49,795 nt of DNA, taken from NCBI GenBank assembly GCA_017623475.1, contig JAGAPC010000022.1, positions 1-49,795 of the forward strand, read 5' to 3'. The notes beneath the pieces were generated by a model. That model was not told the origin of the DNA. It ran no database searches and saw only the letters and a list, made by a program, of their open reading frames with translations. The stretch's first letter is position 1. Each line of letters starts with the position of its first letter. Below, in pieces: positions 34,873-43,340 of this stretch. The translations under genes were made by a program, and so were the position numbers. The stretch comes from Clostridia bacterium. GTDB taxonomy: Bacteria; Bacillota; Clostridia; Oscillospirales; UBA644.

Positions 34873-36003
34873 TTATTTTTCGTGATAAATTCTGGGGATT
34901 CGCTTCCCGATACTGCACAAAATTTCGTAATGAATGGTATCGGCGTAGTCTGCCAGATCCGCGGCGGAGACCGTCTCGGTTCCGCTTGCGCCGATAAAGG
35001 TTACCGTGTCGCCTGCGTTGGCGGGGATCCCCGTCACGTCGATGACGCATTGATCCATGCAGATTCTTCCCAAAATTTTCGTTTTTCTTCCGTTGATCAG
35101 CACCGGTGCCCCCGACAGCGCCCGATGCAAGCCGTCCCCGTAGCCGATACAGACGGTGGCAACGTCCATGGGGCGTTCCGCCCGAAAGGCTCGGTTATAG
35201 CTGACCGTATCGCCCGCCTTGACGTGATGGATCTGCGCCACGTAGGCTTTCAGCTCCAGCGCGGGCTTGAAGCCGAATTTCTCTCCCTCCGGGGCAGGGG
35301 CGTATCCGTAAAGAAGGATCCCGGGACGTACCATGTCCAAATGGGTTTCCGGAAACGACAGGGTGGCTCCGCTGTTGGCACAATGGCGCAGAGGAAAGGT
35401 CACGCCCCGCTGCTCCAACGCCTTCAAAACCTGCAGAAAGCAAGCGAATTGCTCCTTCGTGTGGGGGAGATTCGGTTCGTCCGATGAGGTAAAGTGCGTA
35501 AAGATCCCCTCGTATTCCAAGGAGGGGGTTTCGCCGATCAGGGAGGCAATTTCTTCCGCCGTTTCGGCGATGGAATCTTCATCGTGGGCGTAGAACCCCA
35601 AACGGCTCATGCCGGTGTCGATTTTTAAATGGATTTTCAGTTTTTGTTCCGGCTGTAACGCCTGTTGCAGCTGATAAAGATATTCTTTTTCAAAGGCGCA
35701 TTGGGTCAAGCTCCAACGGACTAACAGCCGTGCTTCCTTGGGAGAGGTATATCCCAAAATCAGGATGGGCGTTTCAATCCCGTTTTCCCGCAATTCAATG
35801 GCTTCGTCGATACACGCAACGCCGAAATAATCGCTGTCCCGCAAGGTTTTTGCAACCTCCACCGCCCCGTGTCCGTACCCGTCCGCCTTGACCACCGACA
35901 GGATCTTACATCCCGGTTGAAGCCGGGATTTTACGGTATGAAAATTATGGCGGATGGCAGACAGATCCACGGAGGTATAGGTGCGATAATGGGATTGCTC
36001 CAT
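34873..36003 (-). CDS. alr: Alanine racemase
   Basis: A 376-residue PLP enzyme interconverting L- and D-alanine for peptidoglycan. The PLP lysine is K39 in VVKADGYGHGA; the catalytic Tyr is in AGDTVSYNRAF near 265-270. Other family stretches are HLKIDTGMSRLGF, ANSGATL and CMDQCVIDVTG. AAGGAG lies 8 bases before ATG 36003. It sits between nnr and proB, 11 and 14 bases apart. The order nnr-alr is seen in other bacteria, so the placement is not surprising. Confidence 0.96.
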   Translation of the reverse strand: MEQSHYRTYTSVDLSAIRHNFHTVKSRLQPGCKILSVVKADGYGHGAVEVAKTLRDSDYFGVACIDEAIELRENGIETPILILGYTSPKEARLLVRWSLTQCAFEKEYLYQLQQALQPEQKLKIHLKIDTGMSRLGFYAHDEDSIAETAEEIASLIGETPSLEYEGIFTHFTSSDEPNLPHTKEQFACFLQVLKALEQRGVTFPLRHCANSGATLSFPETHLDMVRPGILLYGYAPAPEGEKFGFKPALELKAYVAQIHHVKAGDTVSYNRAFRAERPMDVATVCIGYGDGLHRALSGAPVLINGRKTKILGRICMDQCVIDVTGIPANAGDTVTFIGASGTETVSAADLADYADTIHYEILCSIGKRIPRIYHEK

Positions 36004-36014
36004 AAAAATTCTCC

Positions 36015-37484
36015 TTAGGCGATGGTTTCAAAATCCTTCATCAGCCGCGCAACGGCGTTTGGAAGGTCCGAGGGGAGCATTCCGTGCTCCGAAAAAGTCT
36101 TTTTTAATTCGTCGGCGGCAGCTCCGTGAAGGTAAACGCCGCAAACCGCCGCATCCCGGGGGGCGTACCCTTGCGCCAAAAAGGATGCGATCATGCCGGC
36201 AAGAACGTCGCCGCTGCCTCCCTTGGAAAGCCCGGAATTTCCGTTCCGATTGATCAGCGTCCTTTCCCGGTCGGCAATTACGGTGTGGTGTCCCTTTAAG
36301 ACCACCGTGACGTTCCAGCGGTCGAGACATTCTTTGACCGCCCCCAGACGGTCTGCTTCGATTTGAGAGGGGGTTGTGTTCAATAGGCGGGCAAATTCCG
36401 CCGGATGAGGGGTTAAGATCACGTCCGCGCCGGGATTTTCCTGCAGGAAGGCGTCCAAAAGCGCGGGGTTTTCGCCGATCAGATTGATGGCGTCGGCGTC
36501 CAGCACCATCGACCGCCCCTGCTGGAAGGCAAATTGCAGAGCCTTCTGATCCTTCCCCATGCCGCAGCCGACCAGCACCGCCGAGGCTTTGACCGTCCCC
36601 TTCCGTTCCGTAAAGACCGGCTCGGACAGGCGGGCTTGCAGGATGGGAATGATCTGCCGGGGCAGGGCTAATTTCAACAGCCCCACACCGCACCGAAGCG
36701 CCCCCATGGCAGAGAGATACGCAGCGCCGGTCATATCCCGCGATCCGCAGACCGAAAGCAGTGTTCCGAAGGTTCCCTTGTGGGAATTTTCCGGGCGGGG
36801 TTGAATTAAGGATTTTACGTAATCCTCGTCGATCAGATCCACGCCGGGGCTTTGCCGCAGGGCTTCCTTGGGGATTCCGATATCCGCAAGGATTACTTTT
36901 CCGCAGAAATTTTTCCCCGGGAACAGGAAAAAGCAGGGCTTGTATGCGGCAAAGGTGACGGTAATCGTTGCTCCGATGGCTCCGTCGCAAACCGTTCCGT
37001 CGTCACAGCATACGCCCGAGGGAATATCGCAGGCGACGATGGGTTTCTTTGGAACGGCGCGAAAAATTTTTTTGACTTGATGGGGCAGATCCCCCCGAAA
37101 TCCGGTTCCGTAAACGCAATCGACGATAAAATCCGCATTTTTGAGCGCGGAAAGGATTTCTTCTTCCGTTTCCACGATCAGCGATTCCGGTACGGTACGG
37201 AACATGACGGCGGCGTCGGGAGAAAAATCCCTGCCGCACAACAACGCCACCGTGACGGCGTAGCCCATTTCTTTTAAAATGCGCGCCGCCGCAAAGCCGT
37301 CGCCTCCGTTGTTTCCCTTTCCGCAAAGGAACAGTACCTTCGCCGGGGGAGGGGCGATTTTTCCGCACCCCTTCGTCAACGCCAAGGCAGCCTTGCTCAT
37401 TAGCGTCAGAGTGGGGATATTCAGTTTTTGCTCGCAATAACTGTCCGCGTCGCGCATCTGACGGGCGGTATAGACGGATTTCAT
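36015..37484 (-). CDS. nnr: Bifunctional NAD(P)H-hydrate epimerase/dehydratase
   Basis: A 489-residue fusion that repairs hydrated NAD(P)H. The N-terminal epimerase half (about 1-210) has GKGNNGGDGFAAARIL, VDCVYGTGFRG and CDIPSGV. The C-terminal ADP-dependent dehydratase half (about 220-489) has KGTFGTLLSVCGSRDMTGAA, GCGMG, LDADAINLI, LTPHPAEFARL and GNSGLSKGGSGDVLAG. The start is set at ATG 37484 with AAAGGA about 11 bases before it; a TTG at 37508, overlapping the upstream stop, is possible but has no good site. It lies between a small membrane protein and alr. Confidence 0.93.
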   Translation of the reverse strand: MKSVYTARQMRDADSYCEQKLNIPTLTLMSKAALALTKGCGKIAPPPAKVLFLCGKGNNGGDGFAAARILKEMGYAVTVALLCGRDFSPDAAVMFRTVPESLIVETEEEILSALKNADFIVDCVYGTGFRGDLPHQVKKIFRAVPKKPIVACDIPSGVCCDDGTVCDGAIGATITVTFAAYKPCFFLFPGKNFCGKVILADIGIPKEALRQSPGVDLIDEDYVKSLIQPRPENSHKGTFGTLLSVCGSRDMTGAAYLSAMGALRCGVGLLKLALPRQIIPILQARLSEPVFTERKGTVKASAVLVGCGMGKDQKALQFAFQQGRSMVLDADAINLIGENPALLDAFLQENPGADVILTPHPAEFARLLNTTPSQIEADRLGAVKECLDRWNVTVVLKGHHTVIADRERTLINRNGNSGLSKGGSGDVLAGMIASFLAQGYAPRDAAVCGVYLHGAAADELKKTFSEHGMLPSDLPNAVARLMKDFETIA

Positions 37485-37504
37485 CGGTGCTTGCGTCCTT
37501 TCAA

Positions 37505-38032
37505 TCAATCTTCAAAAGGAACTTGAACCCGGCGCTTCATGTCGTTTAAAATTTCGTCCTTCGGCTCCCAGATCAGAAGCACGTTTCCCATCTGCCGATG
37601 GCGGAGGGTCAGAAAGCAGACGGTATTTTCGGTTTCGTATCCGGAGGTAACGTCGATGACCTTATCAAAGGGAACGTTGGATTTGACCGATTCCCGATAT
37701 CTGCCGAAGCGGGTCACGTCGGCGGCTTTCATGGACAGAATCCGCTTGCGGGTGGATTTTGCCGTAATGCGGTCGAAATCGATATCTCCGTTGAAATAGA
37801 GATATTCGTATTCCCGGTCAAATTGTTGAAACCATTGATATTTAAAGACGAAATAGGCGATGATAACCACCACGAGGGTGCCTGCCATCAGTCCGTACTG
37901 CTTCGACATGGAGGCAAAGAACATGAGGATAACCACAGACCCGACCACGCACGCCCCCATGAGAAGAATCTGCAAAAGCCATTCTAAGGGAGTTTTGCGT
38001 TTTCGGTAAAGCTGTTCGGTATAAAGATCCAT
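37505..38032 (-). CDS. Two-helix membrane protein of unknown function
   Basis: A 175-residue protein: a short basic N-terminus (YRKRKTP), two membrane helices at about 18-40 and 47-64, then a soluble part of about 110 residues that includes EYEYLYFNGDIDFDRI and ends in PKDEILNDMKRRVQV. This looks like a two-helix hairpin followed by a cytoplasmic domain of the PH-like kind, but the fold is a guess and I cannot name the family. AAAAGGAG precedes ATG 38032. It lies between ireB (12 bases upstream) and nnr (its stop is 20 bases before ATG 37484). Confidence 0.7.
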   Translation of the reverse strand: MDLYTEQLYRKRKTPLEWLLQILLMGACVVGSVVILMFFASMSKQYGLMAGTLVVVIIAYFVFKYQWFQQFDREYEYLYFNGDIDFDRITAKSTRKRILSMKAADVTRFGRYRESVKSNVPFDKVIDVTSGYETENTVCFLTLRHRQMGNVLLIWEPKDEILNDMKRRVQVPFED

Positions 38033-38044
38033 GGCGCGCTCCTT

Positions 38045-38296
38045 TTAACGAAGCCCCAGGTAGGCTTTGACCAGCTGGTGCAGCATTTCGTCCCGATCGA
38101 ATTTGCGGATCAGAGAACGGGCTCCGTTGTGGCTGGTGATGTAGGTGGGGTCTTCCGAGAGCAGATAACCGACGATTTGATTCAACGGATCGTAGCCCTT
38201 TTCCACCAAGGCGTCATAGACCTCGGTCAGGGTGCGCTTCATCTCGTCGTCCTTTTGGTTTTTCAGAGAAAAGGTAATGGTATTGCGGTCTGCCAT
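38045..38296 (-). CDS. ireB: IreB-family regulatory phosphoprotein (UPF0297)
   Basis: An 83-residue protein that matches the IreB/UPF0297 family: TITFSL near the N-terminus, then [36 protein letters not shown] and a C-terminal [15 protein letters not shown]. In Enterococcus faecalis, IreB is a target of the IreK Ser/Thr kinase and affects cephalosporin resistance; Thr residues near the start are the phosphosites there, and T6 and T8 are the candidates here. AAAGGAG precedes ATG 38296. In many Firmicutes it lies near ruvX and alaS; here it follows pheT. Confidence 0.92.
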   Translation of the reverse strand: MADRNTITFSLKNQKDDEMKRTLTEVYDALVEKGYDPLNQIVGYLLSEDPTYITSHNGARSLIRKFDRDEMLHQLVKAYLGLR

Positions 38297-38331
38297 AATC
38301 AACGTCTCCTTTCAAAACTGTTGAGAGATCC

Positions 38332-40716
38332 TTATTTTCTTAAAGTAATTCCGTCGGCTTCCAGGGCGGTCAGAAGGTTGTTGACCACCGGATCGATGTC
38401 GCCGTCGGTCAGCGTCTTTTGGGCATCCCGAAGGATCAGGGAGTAGGCGATACTCTTCTTGCCCTCGCCCAATGCGGCGCTGCGGTAAACGTCAAATGCC
38501 TTGACGTCCTCCAGAATTTCTCCGGCAACGGCGCGGATCTTTGCTTCGATATCGCCGGAAAGCACCCCTTCGTCGCAGACCAACGCCAGGTCGCGGGTTA
38601 CGGCGGGGAATTTGGGCAGGGGCTTATATCCCTTCGTGCCGCAGGCGCAGGCGATGAGATCTTTGAGGGACAATTCCGCGGCGTAAACTTCGCCGGAAAG
38701 CTCAAAATTCTTTACCGTTGCAGGATGCAACTGACCGAACACCCCAAGGACGGTGTCGCCGACCTTGATCTGCGCGGTTCTTCCGGGATGGTAGGAGGGA
38801 TTGGTTTTGCAGGGGAGATAGGAAGCGTTACCGATGCCCATCACGTCCAGCACCTCGCTAAGGCGTCCCTTCAGCTCATAGAAGTCGATGCCGTCGCCGT
38901 AAGCGCCTACGGTAACGATCTTGGGCTCTTCCGGCAATTTCCCTTCCTCGGCGTTCTTCCGATAGACCGTTGCAACCTCGTAAAGGTGCGCGGCGGGAAT
39001 CCGATTGTTGTAGTTGGTTGCAAGAACCTCCAGCATGGACGGCAGGGCTGTGGTGCGCATGACCGACGTATCCTCGCCCAAGGGATTTTTGATCTTCAGA
39101 TAATTGCGTCTTTCGTCGTTTTCGTCCAGAAGGATCTTGTCCAGACCCTTGGGGGAGACGAAGGAGTAGGTTTCGATCTCGCTGAATCCCACGGAGCGCA
39201 GGGCGATGCGCAGATTCTTTTCAAATTTTTGTTCCTCGGTCAGTCCGCCGGACTTGATATCCGCCGAGAAGAAGAGGGAGGGAATGTTGTCGTAGCCGTA
39301 GAATCGGGCGACCTCTTCCGAAATATCGTATTTGTTTTCCACGTCGGCGCGGAAGGAGGGAACGGTGACGGTTCCGTCGGAGAGATCCACGGCAAAGCCC
39401 ACCCGTTCCAGCAATTCCTTGATCATCTCGTCGGTGGCGTTGACGTTGACGTAACGGCGGATCCAATCGGCCTCCAGGGGGATTTTCCGCAGCTCTTTGT
39501 TGCTGAAATCCACGTCGATGACGTTGGGGGAGACCTTTCCTGCCCCCAATTCTTCTACTAATTCGCAGGCTCGGTTCAGGGCGGCGACGGTCATCCGGGC
39601 GTCCAGGTTCTTTTCAAAGCGGGCGGAAGATTCGGTGCGCATCCCCAATTTCTTTGCGGTGCGGCGAACCGAAGCCCCGAAGAAATTTGCCGATTCAAAA
39701 ACGACGGTGGCGGTGCTTTCGGTAATTTCGCTGTTTGCACCCCCCATAACGCCGGCAACGGCGACGGGCTTCACGTCGTCTGCGATGACCAGCATATCGG
39801 AATCCAGCGCCCGATCCTGATCGTCCAGCGTCTTCATGATTTCCCCGTCCTTTGCTCTGCGGACGGTAATGTGTCCGCCGTCGAGACAGGTGTAATCAAA
39901 GGCGTGCATGGGTTGACCGTATTCCATCATCACGTAGTTGGTAATGTCAACGATGTTGTTGATGGCGCGGATGCCGCAAGCCCGGAGCCGTTCCACCATC
40001 CACATGGGAGAGGGGGCGATCTTCACGTCGGTGACGATGCGGGCGGAATAGCGAGGGCAGAGATCCTTGTCTTCAATGGTAACCTTCAGATATTTTTCCG
40101 CGTCTTCGCCTTCGCCCTTGACCGCGGGTTCTTTGACCGTCAAGGGAAGACGGAAGGTTCCGGCGGCTTCCCGCGCCACGCCGATCATGGAAAGGCAGTC
40201 GGGACGGTTGGTCATAATGTCGGCTTCAAATACCGTATCGTCCAAGCCTAATTGCTCACAGATATTTCTGCCGACCACACCCTCTTTTAAGATCAGAAGT
40301 CCGTCGGAAACGGCGTCGGGATAATCGTTGACGGTCAATCCCAATTCCTCCACGCCGCAGAACATTCCGTTGGAGACGACGCCGCGGAGCTTTCCGCGCT
40401 CGATCTTCGTGCCGTCGGCAAGGGTGGATTTATGCTTTGCCAGGGGAACCAAGTCCCCGACCTTCATGTTCTTCGCCCCGGTGACGATCTGCAGCGGCTC
40501 TTCTTCCCCTGCATCCACCATGCAGACCACCAATTTGTCTGCGTCGGGGTGTTGCTCGATGGAGAGGATCTTGCAAACGACAACGTTGCGGATCCCTTCG
40601 TCCATCCGCCGGAATCCTTTGATCTCGGTTCCGGTCATATTCAATTCGTGGGCGACGGTCTTATCCGGCGCGTCCACGGGAGTGTATTCTTTCAACCAGC
40701 GGTAAGATACGTTCAT
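38332..40716 (-). CDS. pheT: Phenylalanine--tRNA ligase beta subunit
   Basis: A 794-residue subunit with full domain order: N-terminal B1 and OB-fold tRNA-binding domain (about 40-150, ending at MFCGVEELGL), B3/B4 editing region (around 200-380, with SARIVTDVKI and YGQPMHAFDY), B5 (about 400-475), the catalytic-like core (LRSVGFSEIETYSFVS) and a C-terminal ferredoxin-fold anticodon-binding domain (PLPKFPAVTRDLALVC onward). It joins two PheS subunits. GAAGGG precedes ATG 40716; pheS is 24 bases upstream. Confidence 0.97.
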   Translation of the reverse strand: MNVSYRWLKEYTPVDAPDKTVAHELNMTGTEIKGFRRMDEGIRNVVVCKILSIEQHPDADKLVVCMVDAGEEEPLQIVTGAKNMKVGDLVPLAKHKSTLADGTKIERGKLRGVVSNGMFCGVEELGLTVNDYPDAVSDGLLILKEGVVGRNICEQLGLDDTVFEADIMTNRPDCLSMIGVAREAAGTFRLPLTVKEPAVKGEGEDAEKYLKVTIEDKDLCPRYSARIVTDVKIAPSPMWMVERLRACGIRAINNIVDITNYVMMEYGQPMHAFDYTCLDGGHITVRRAKDGEIMKTLDDQDRALDSDMLVIADDVKPVAVAGVMGGANSEITESTATVVFESANFFGASVRRTAKKLGMRTESSARFEKNLDARMTVAALNRACELVEELGAGKVSPNVIDVDFSNKELRKIPLEADWIRRYVNVNATDEMIKELLERVGFAVDLSDGTVTVPSFRADVENKYDISEEVARFYGYDNIPSLFFSADIKSGGLTEEQKFEKNLRIALRSVGFSEIETYSFVSPKGLDKILLDENDERRNYLKIKNPLGEDTSVMRTTALPSMLEVLATNYNNRIPAAHLYEVATVYRKNAEEGKLPEEPKIVTVGAYGDGIDFYELKGRLSEVLDVMGIGNASYLPCKTNPSYHPGRTAQIKVGDTVLGVFGQLHPATVKNFELSGEVYAAELSLKDLIACACGTKGYKPLPKFPAVTRDLALVCDEGVLSGDIEAKIRAVAGEILEDVKAFDVYRSAALGEGKKSIAYSLILRDAQKTLTDGDIDPVVNNLLTALEADGITLRK

Positions 40717-40740
40717 TTCAATTACCCTTCTTTCGTCCGA

Positions 40741-41760
40741 TTAAAACATATTCAGGAAACGGACGTCGTTATCGTAAAACATCCGGATGTCGTCAACGCC
40801 GTAGCGTCCCATAACCAATCGCTCCAGCCCCATGCCGAAGGCAAAGCCGGAATAAACCTCCGGGTCGATGCCGCAGTGGGAGAGCACCTTGGGGTTGACC
40901 ATGCCGGCGCCGCCGATTTCGATCCAACCCTCGTTTTTGCAGAATTTACAGCCCTCTCCGCCGCACTTGAAGCAGGAGATGGAAATTTCCGCGGAAGGCT
41001 CGGTGAAGGGGAAAAAGTCGGGACGGATTCGGGTTTTGGTCTCCGGTCCGAACAGCTTTTTGCAGATCAGATCCAGCGATCCCTTCAGATGCGCCATGGT
41101 AATTCCCTTATCGACCACAAGCCCTTCGATCTGATGGAAGATGGGGGAGTGGGTGGCATCTACTTCGTCGATGCGGAACACCCGACCGGGAGAGATCACG
41201 CGGATGGGGGGCTGGGTCTGTTCCATGACCCGAACCTGCACCGAGGAGGTCTGGGTTCTCAAGAGCATTTCGGGAGAGAAATAGAAGGTGTCCTGGGTGT
41301 CTCTTGCCGGGTGATCCTGGGGAATATTCAACGCTTCAAAGTTGTAGTAGTCGTACTCTACCTCCGGACCGGAGGCGATGGAAAAGCCCATGCTGATAAA
41401 GGCGTCCTTGATCTCGTCCAACACCATGTTCAGCGGATGCTGTTTTCCGATGACGCGCTCTTTCCCGGGCAGGGTCACGTCCAGGGCTTCTTTTTCCAGA
41501 CGGCGGTTCAGTTCCGCCTGCTCCAGCGTTGCCTTCTTTGCCCGAATCTCCGCGTCGATGAAGGTTCTTACCTCGTTGGCGATCTGTCCGATAACGGGGC
41601 GTTCTTCGGGGGAAAGCTTGCCCATTTGAGATAACAGGGCGGTCAGCTCCCCTTTCTTTCCGGAAAAGCGGACGCGGACCGCTTCCAGCTCTTCCGAAGT
41701 GGTCGCCTGATCCAGGGCTTCCCGTGCCCGTTCCTTGACTGCGTAAAGTTGTTCTTTCAT
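40741..41760 (-). CDS. pheS: Phenylalanine--tRNA ligase alpha subunit
   Basis: A 339-residue class II synthetase subunit that charges tRNA(Phe). An N-terminal coiled coil (1-85) is followed by HPLNMVLDEIKDAFISMGF, the motif 2 region TQTSSVQVRVME and GRVFR, and motif 3 FAFGMGLERLVMGRYGVDDIR near the end. The GGEGCKFCKNEGW insert is common in Firmicute PheS. It has a strong promoter about 60 bases upstream and AAAGGTG before ATG 41760. The leader of about 52 bases is too short for a T-box, so control is unlike that of many Firmicute synthetase operons. Confidence 0.97.
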   Translation of the reverse strand: MKEQLYAVKERAREALDQATTSEELEAVRVRFSGKKGELTALLSQMGKLSPEERPVIGQIANEVRTFIDAEIRAKKATLEQAELNRRLEKEALDVTLPGKERVIGKQHPLNMVLDEIKDAFISMGFSIASGPEVEYDYYNFEALNIPQDHPARDTQDTFYFSPEMLLRTQTSSVQVRVMEQTQPPIRVISPGRVFRIDEVDATHSPIFHQIEGLVVDKGITMAHLKGSLDLICKKLFGPETKTRIRPDFFPFTEPSAEISISCFKCGGEGCKFCKNEGWIEIGGAGMVNPKVLSHCGIDPEVYSGFAFGMGLERLVMGRYGVDDIRMFYDNDVRFLNMF

Positions 41761-41818
41761 GTTCTGTCACCTTTTACAATTCGCACGTGGGTGCGTTAAT
41801 TTACTTAATTTATCTTAT

Positions 41819-41847
41819 ATTATATCATATCCTGCAAAAAAAAGCAA
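41819..41847 (-). promoter_or_regulatory. SigA-type promoter of the pheS...proA unit
   Basis: Minus strand: TTGCTT (41847-41842), a 17-base spacer and TATAAT (41824-41819), with TG one base before the -10. Within the leader, CGCAC-CCAC-GTGCG makes a short hairpin. Eight genes down to the terminator at 32787-32815 follow without another clear promoter. Confidence 0.8.
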
Positions 41848-41889
41848 GGCGCAAGCCGTACTTTTTTATGACAATTCCTTGGATTTTTG

Positions 41890-42681
41890 TCACGTCAGGG
41901 CGGCGCACATGGTCAAAAAGTCTCTCATTTTCGTATATTGACCGGTATCTGCAGGGGAAAGATGAACCTCAACGGTCTTAACTCCGCGGTCGGTCAGCCA
42001 TTGGAGGGGCGTGCCGTCGGTGTCCGACGCTTGGGTTGCGGAGAGGGCGGCGTAATGCCCCAAAAACACCGCCTCCCGAAGCTCTCTTTCCGTCGCCTCC
42101 CACGGGTAATATAACGCCCTTTCTCCCCAACGCAAAATCACCGCCGATTTGGGAAGATTTCCTTTCAGACGGGCGGTGAGAAACGCCACCTCCGGCTCGC
42201 TTTCCGGGAAGGCGCCGATGTGGTTGCTTCGGGGATGTTTTTCCCTCATTTTGATCCAATTTGCATTGAAGTTTCGGTTTAAATCCACAGAAGAAATTTT
42301 TCTTGACGTTTTTGATTCTTTCCAATAAAAGTCCTTGGATTTCAACGGATATTGCAGTTCTTCCGAATAATATTCTAAACCGTTTCGGTTTATTTTATAA
42401 GAATCCGGATTTAAAATCGGAATGATCCGCACGCTGCACTTGTTTTTCAGGGTTTTTAAGTCGAAATCTCCTAAAATTCCTCCGTACCGTTCCGCTTCGA
42501 ACAGATCTCGCCGCCAGCGGAATAAAAGGTCGGAAAGGGGCGCGTCTTCTTGGCGGAAGCCCGAAAGAAAAAGAATGGATTTTTCGTGGGTTCCCCATCG
42601 GTATTCCATCAGGTCGTTTCCTCCCCGGCTCCGCCCGAATCGGGTGGCGTTTTCGGGCGGAAAGGATTCTCTGAATTCCAT
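41890..42681 (-). CDS. M14 carboxypeptidase-like protein, zinc ligands apparently lost
   Basis: A 263-residue protein aligned by eye with small bacterial M14 metallopeptidases of the murein tripeptide/gamma-D-glutamyl type. Conserved are IIPILNPDSYKINRNG, the SSVDLNRNFNANW substrate-binding segment and FPESEPEVAFLTARL. The zinc site is not: the HxxE position reads GFRQED, and the third His (normally LHSQGE) reads ILRWGERALYY, so both His ligands seem to be Arg. A Glu in KTVEVHLS may be the catalytic Glu. It is probably a pseudoenzyme, perhaps binding peptidoglycan peptides. AAAAGGAG precedes ATG 42681. It is divergent from nudix-lexA and stands alone. Confidence 0.6.
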   Translation of the reverse strand: MEFRESFPPENATRFGRSRGGNDLMEYRWGTHEKSILFLSGFRQEDAPLSDLLFRWRRDLFEAERYGGILGDFDLKTLKNKCSVRIIPILNPDSYKINRNGLEYYSEELQYPLKSKDFYWKESKTSRKISSVDLNRNFNANWIKMREKHPRSNHIGAFPESEPEVAFLTARLKGNLPKSAVILRWGERALYYPWEATERELREAVFLGHYAALSATQASDTDGTPLQWLTDRGVKTVEVHLSPADTGQYTKMRDFLTMCAALT

Positions 42682-42721
42682 AGCGCAGGACTCCTTTTAC
42701 AATGAATTTTCGAACAATTTG

Positions 42722-42735
42722 CGAACACGTATTTA
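42722..42735. promoter_or_regulatory. Candidate LexA (SOS) box upstream of nudix-lexA
   Basis: CGAACACGTATTTA matches the Bacillus-type LexA box CGAACRNRYGTTYG at 12 of 14 positions. It overlaps the -35 box at 42733-42738 by three bases, where it could repress the promoter. The two mismatches leave it tentative. Confidence 0.4.
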
Positions 42736-42760
42736 CAAACCGCCCAAACTGTGTTATAAT
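42733..42760 (+). promoter_or_regulatory. Promoter of the nudix-lexA unit
   Basis: TTACAA (42733-42738), a 16-base spacer and TATAAT (42755-42760), with TG one base before the -10. The stretch TGTGTTATAATA is shared exactly with the hndA promoter. Confidence 0.8.
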
Positions 42761-42793
42761 AGGTGCAGAATAACGGGAAGAGGGGGTTGCCCG

Positions 42794-43327
42794 ATGGCAC
42801 AGCGAAGGATTCTTGATTCCGTCCGGAGGTTTGAGGGCAAAATTCTGTCGGTTCGGGTTGATCAAGTGGAGATGGAAGACGGCTCTTACGCCCCTCGTGA
42901 GGTGGTGGAGCACGCTCCGTCGGTCTGTGTCCTTCCCGTGGATGGGGACGGCAACGTATATCTCGTGCGTCAGTACCGCCATCCCTTCGGGTGTGAATTG
43001 CTGGAGGCCCCTGCCGGAGTGATGGAAGGGGACGAATCTCCCGAAGCCGCCGCCCGCCGCGAATTGAGGGAGGAGACCGGGGCGGTCGGAACGCTGATTT
43101 CCCTCGGAGAATTCCTGCCCACGCCCGGATATTGCAACGAGCGAATGTTCCTGTTCCTTGCGCGGGTAGAACGGTTCGGGGAGACCGATCCGGACGAGGA
43201 CGAATTTTTACAAACGGTAACGATGCCCTTTTCGGAGTTTTTCCGCAGGGCTGTCAACGGAGATTTGAGGGATGGACGCCTCTTGGCGCTCGCCTTGCGC
43301 GCCGCCCCTCTTTTGAAGAACGAATAA
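42794..43327 (+). CDS. Nudix hydrolase, ADP-ribose pyrophosphatase-like
   Basis: A 177-residue Nudix protein. The Nudix box runs from G75 to about A97 (GVMEGDESPEAAARRE and LREETGA), fitting Gx5Ex7REUxEExGU. The preceding VYLVRQYRHPFGCELLEAPAG and the later PTPGYCNERMFLFLA are typical of ADP-ribose pyrophosphatases (NudF type), which cleave ADP-ribose to AMP and ribose-5-phosphate. AGAGGGGG precedes ATG 42794; the longer frame to the left covers the promoter and the divergent gene. lexA follows after 13 bases, so the two are probably co-transcribed. Confidence 0.9.
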   Translation: MAQRRILDSVRRFEGKILSVRVDQVEMEDGSYAPREVVEHAPSVCVLPVDGDGNVYLVRQYRHPFGCELLEAPAGVMEGDESPEAAARRELREETGAVGTLISLGEFLPTPGYCNERMFLFLARVERFGETDPDEDEFLQTVTMPFSEFFRRAVNGDLRDGRLLALALRAAPLLKNE

Positions 43328-43340
43328 AGGAGAGATTTCG

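Noticed and set aside
41761-41818. T-box riboswitch before pheST
   Set aside because: The leader from the predicted start to ATG 41760 is about 52 bases, too short for a T-box, and no T-box sequence or terminator was seen.
42422-42793. N-terminal extension of the Nudix frame
   Set aside because: It covers the promoter and the divergent M14-like gene; ATG 42794 has its own ribosome-binding site.
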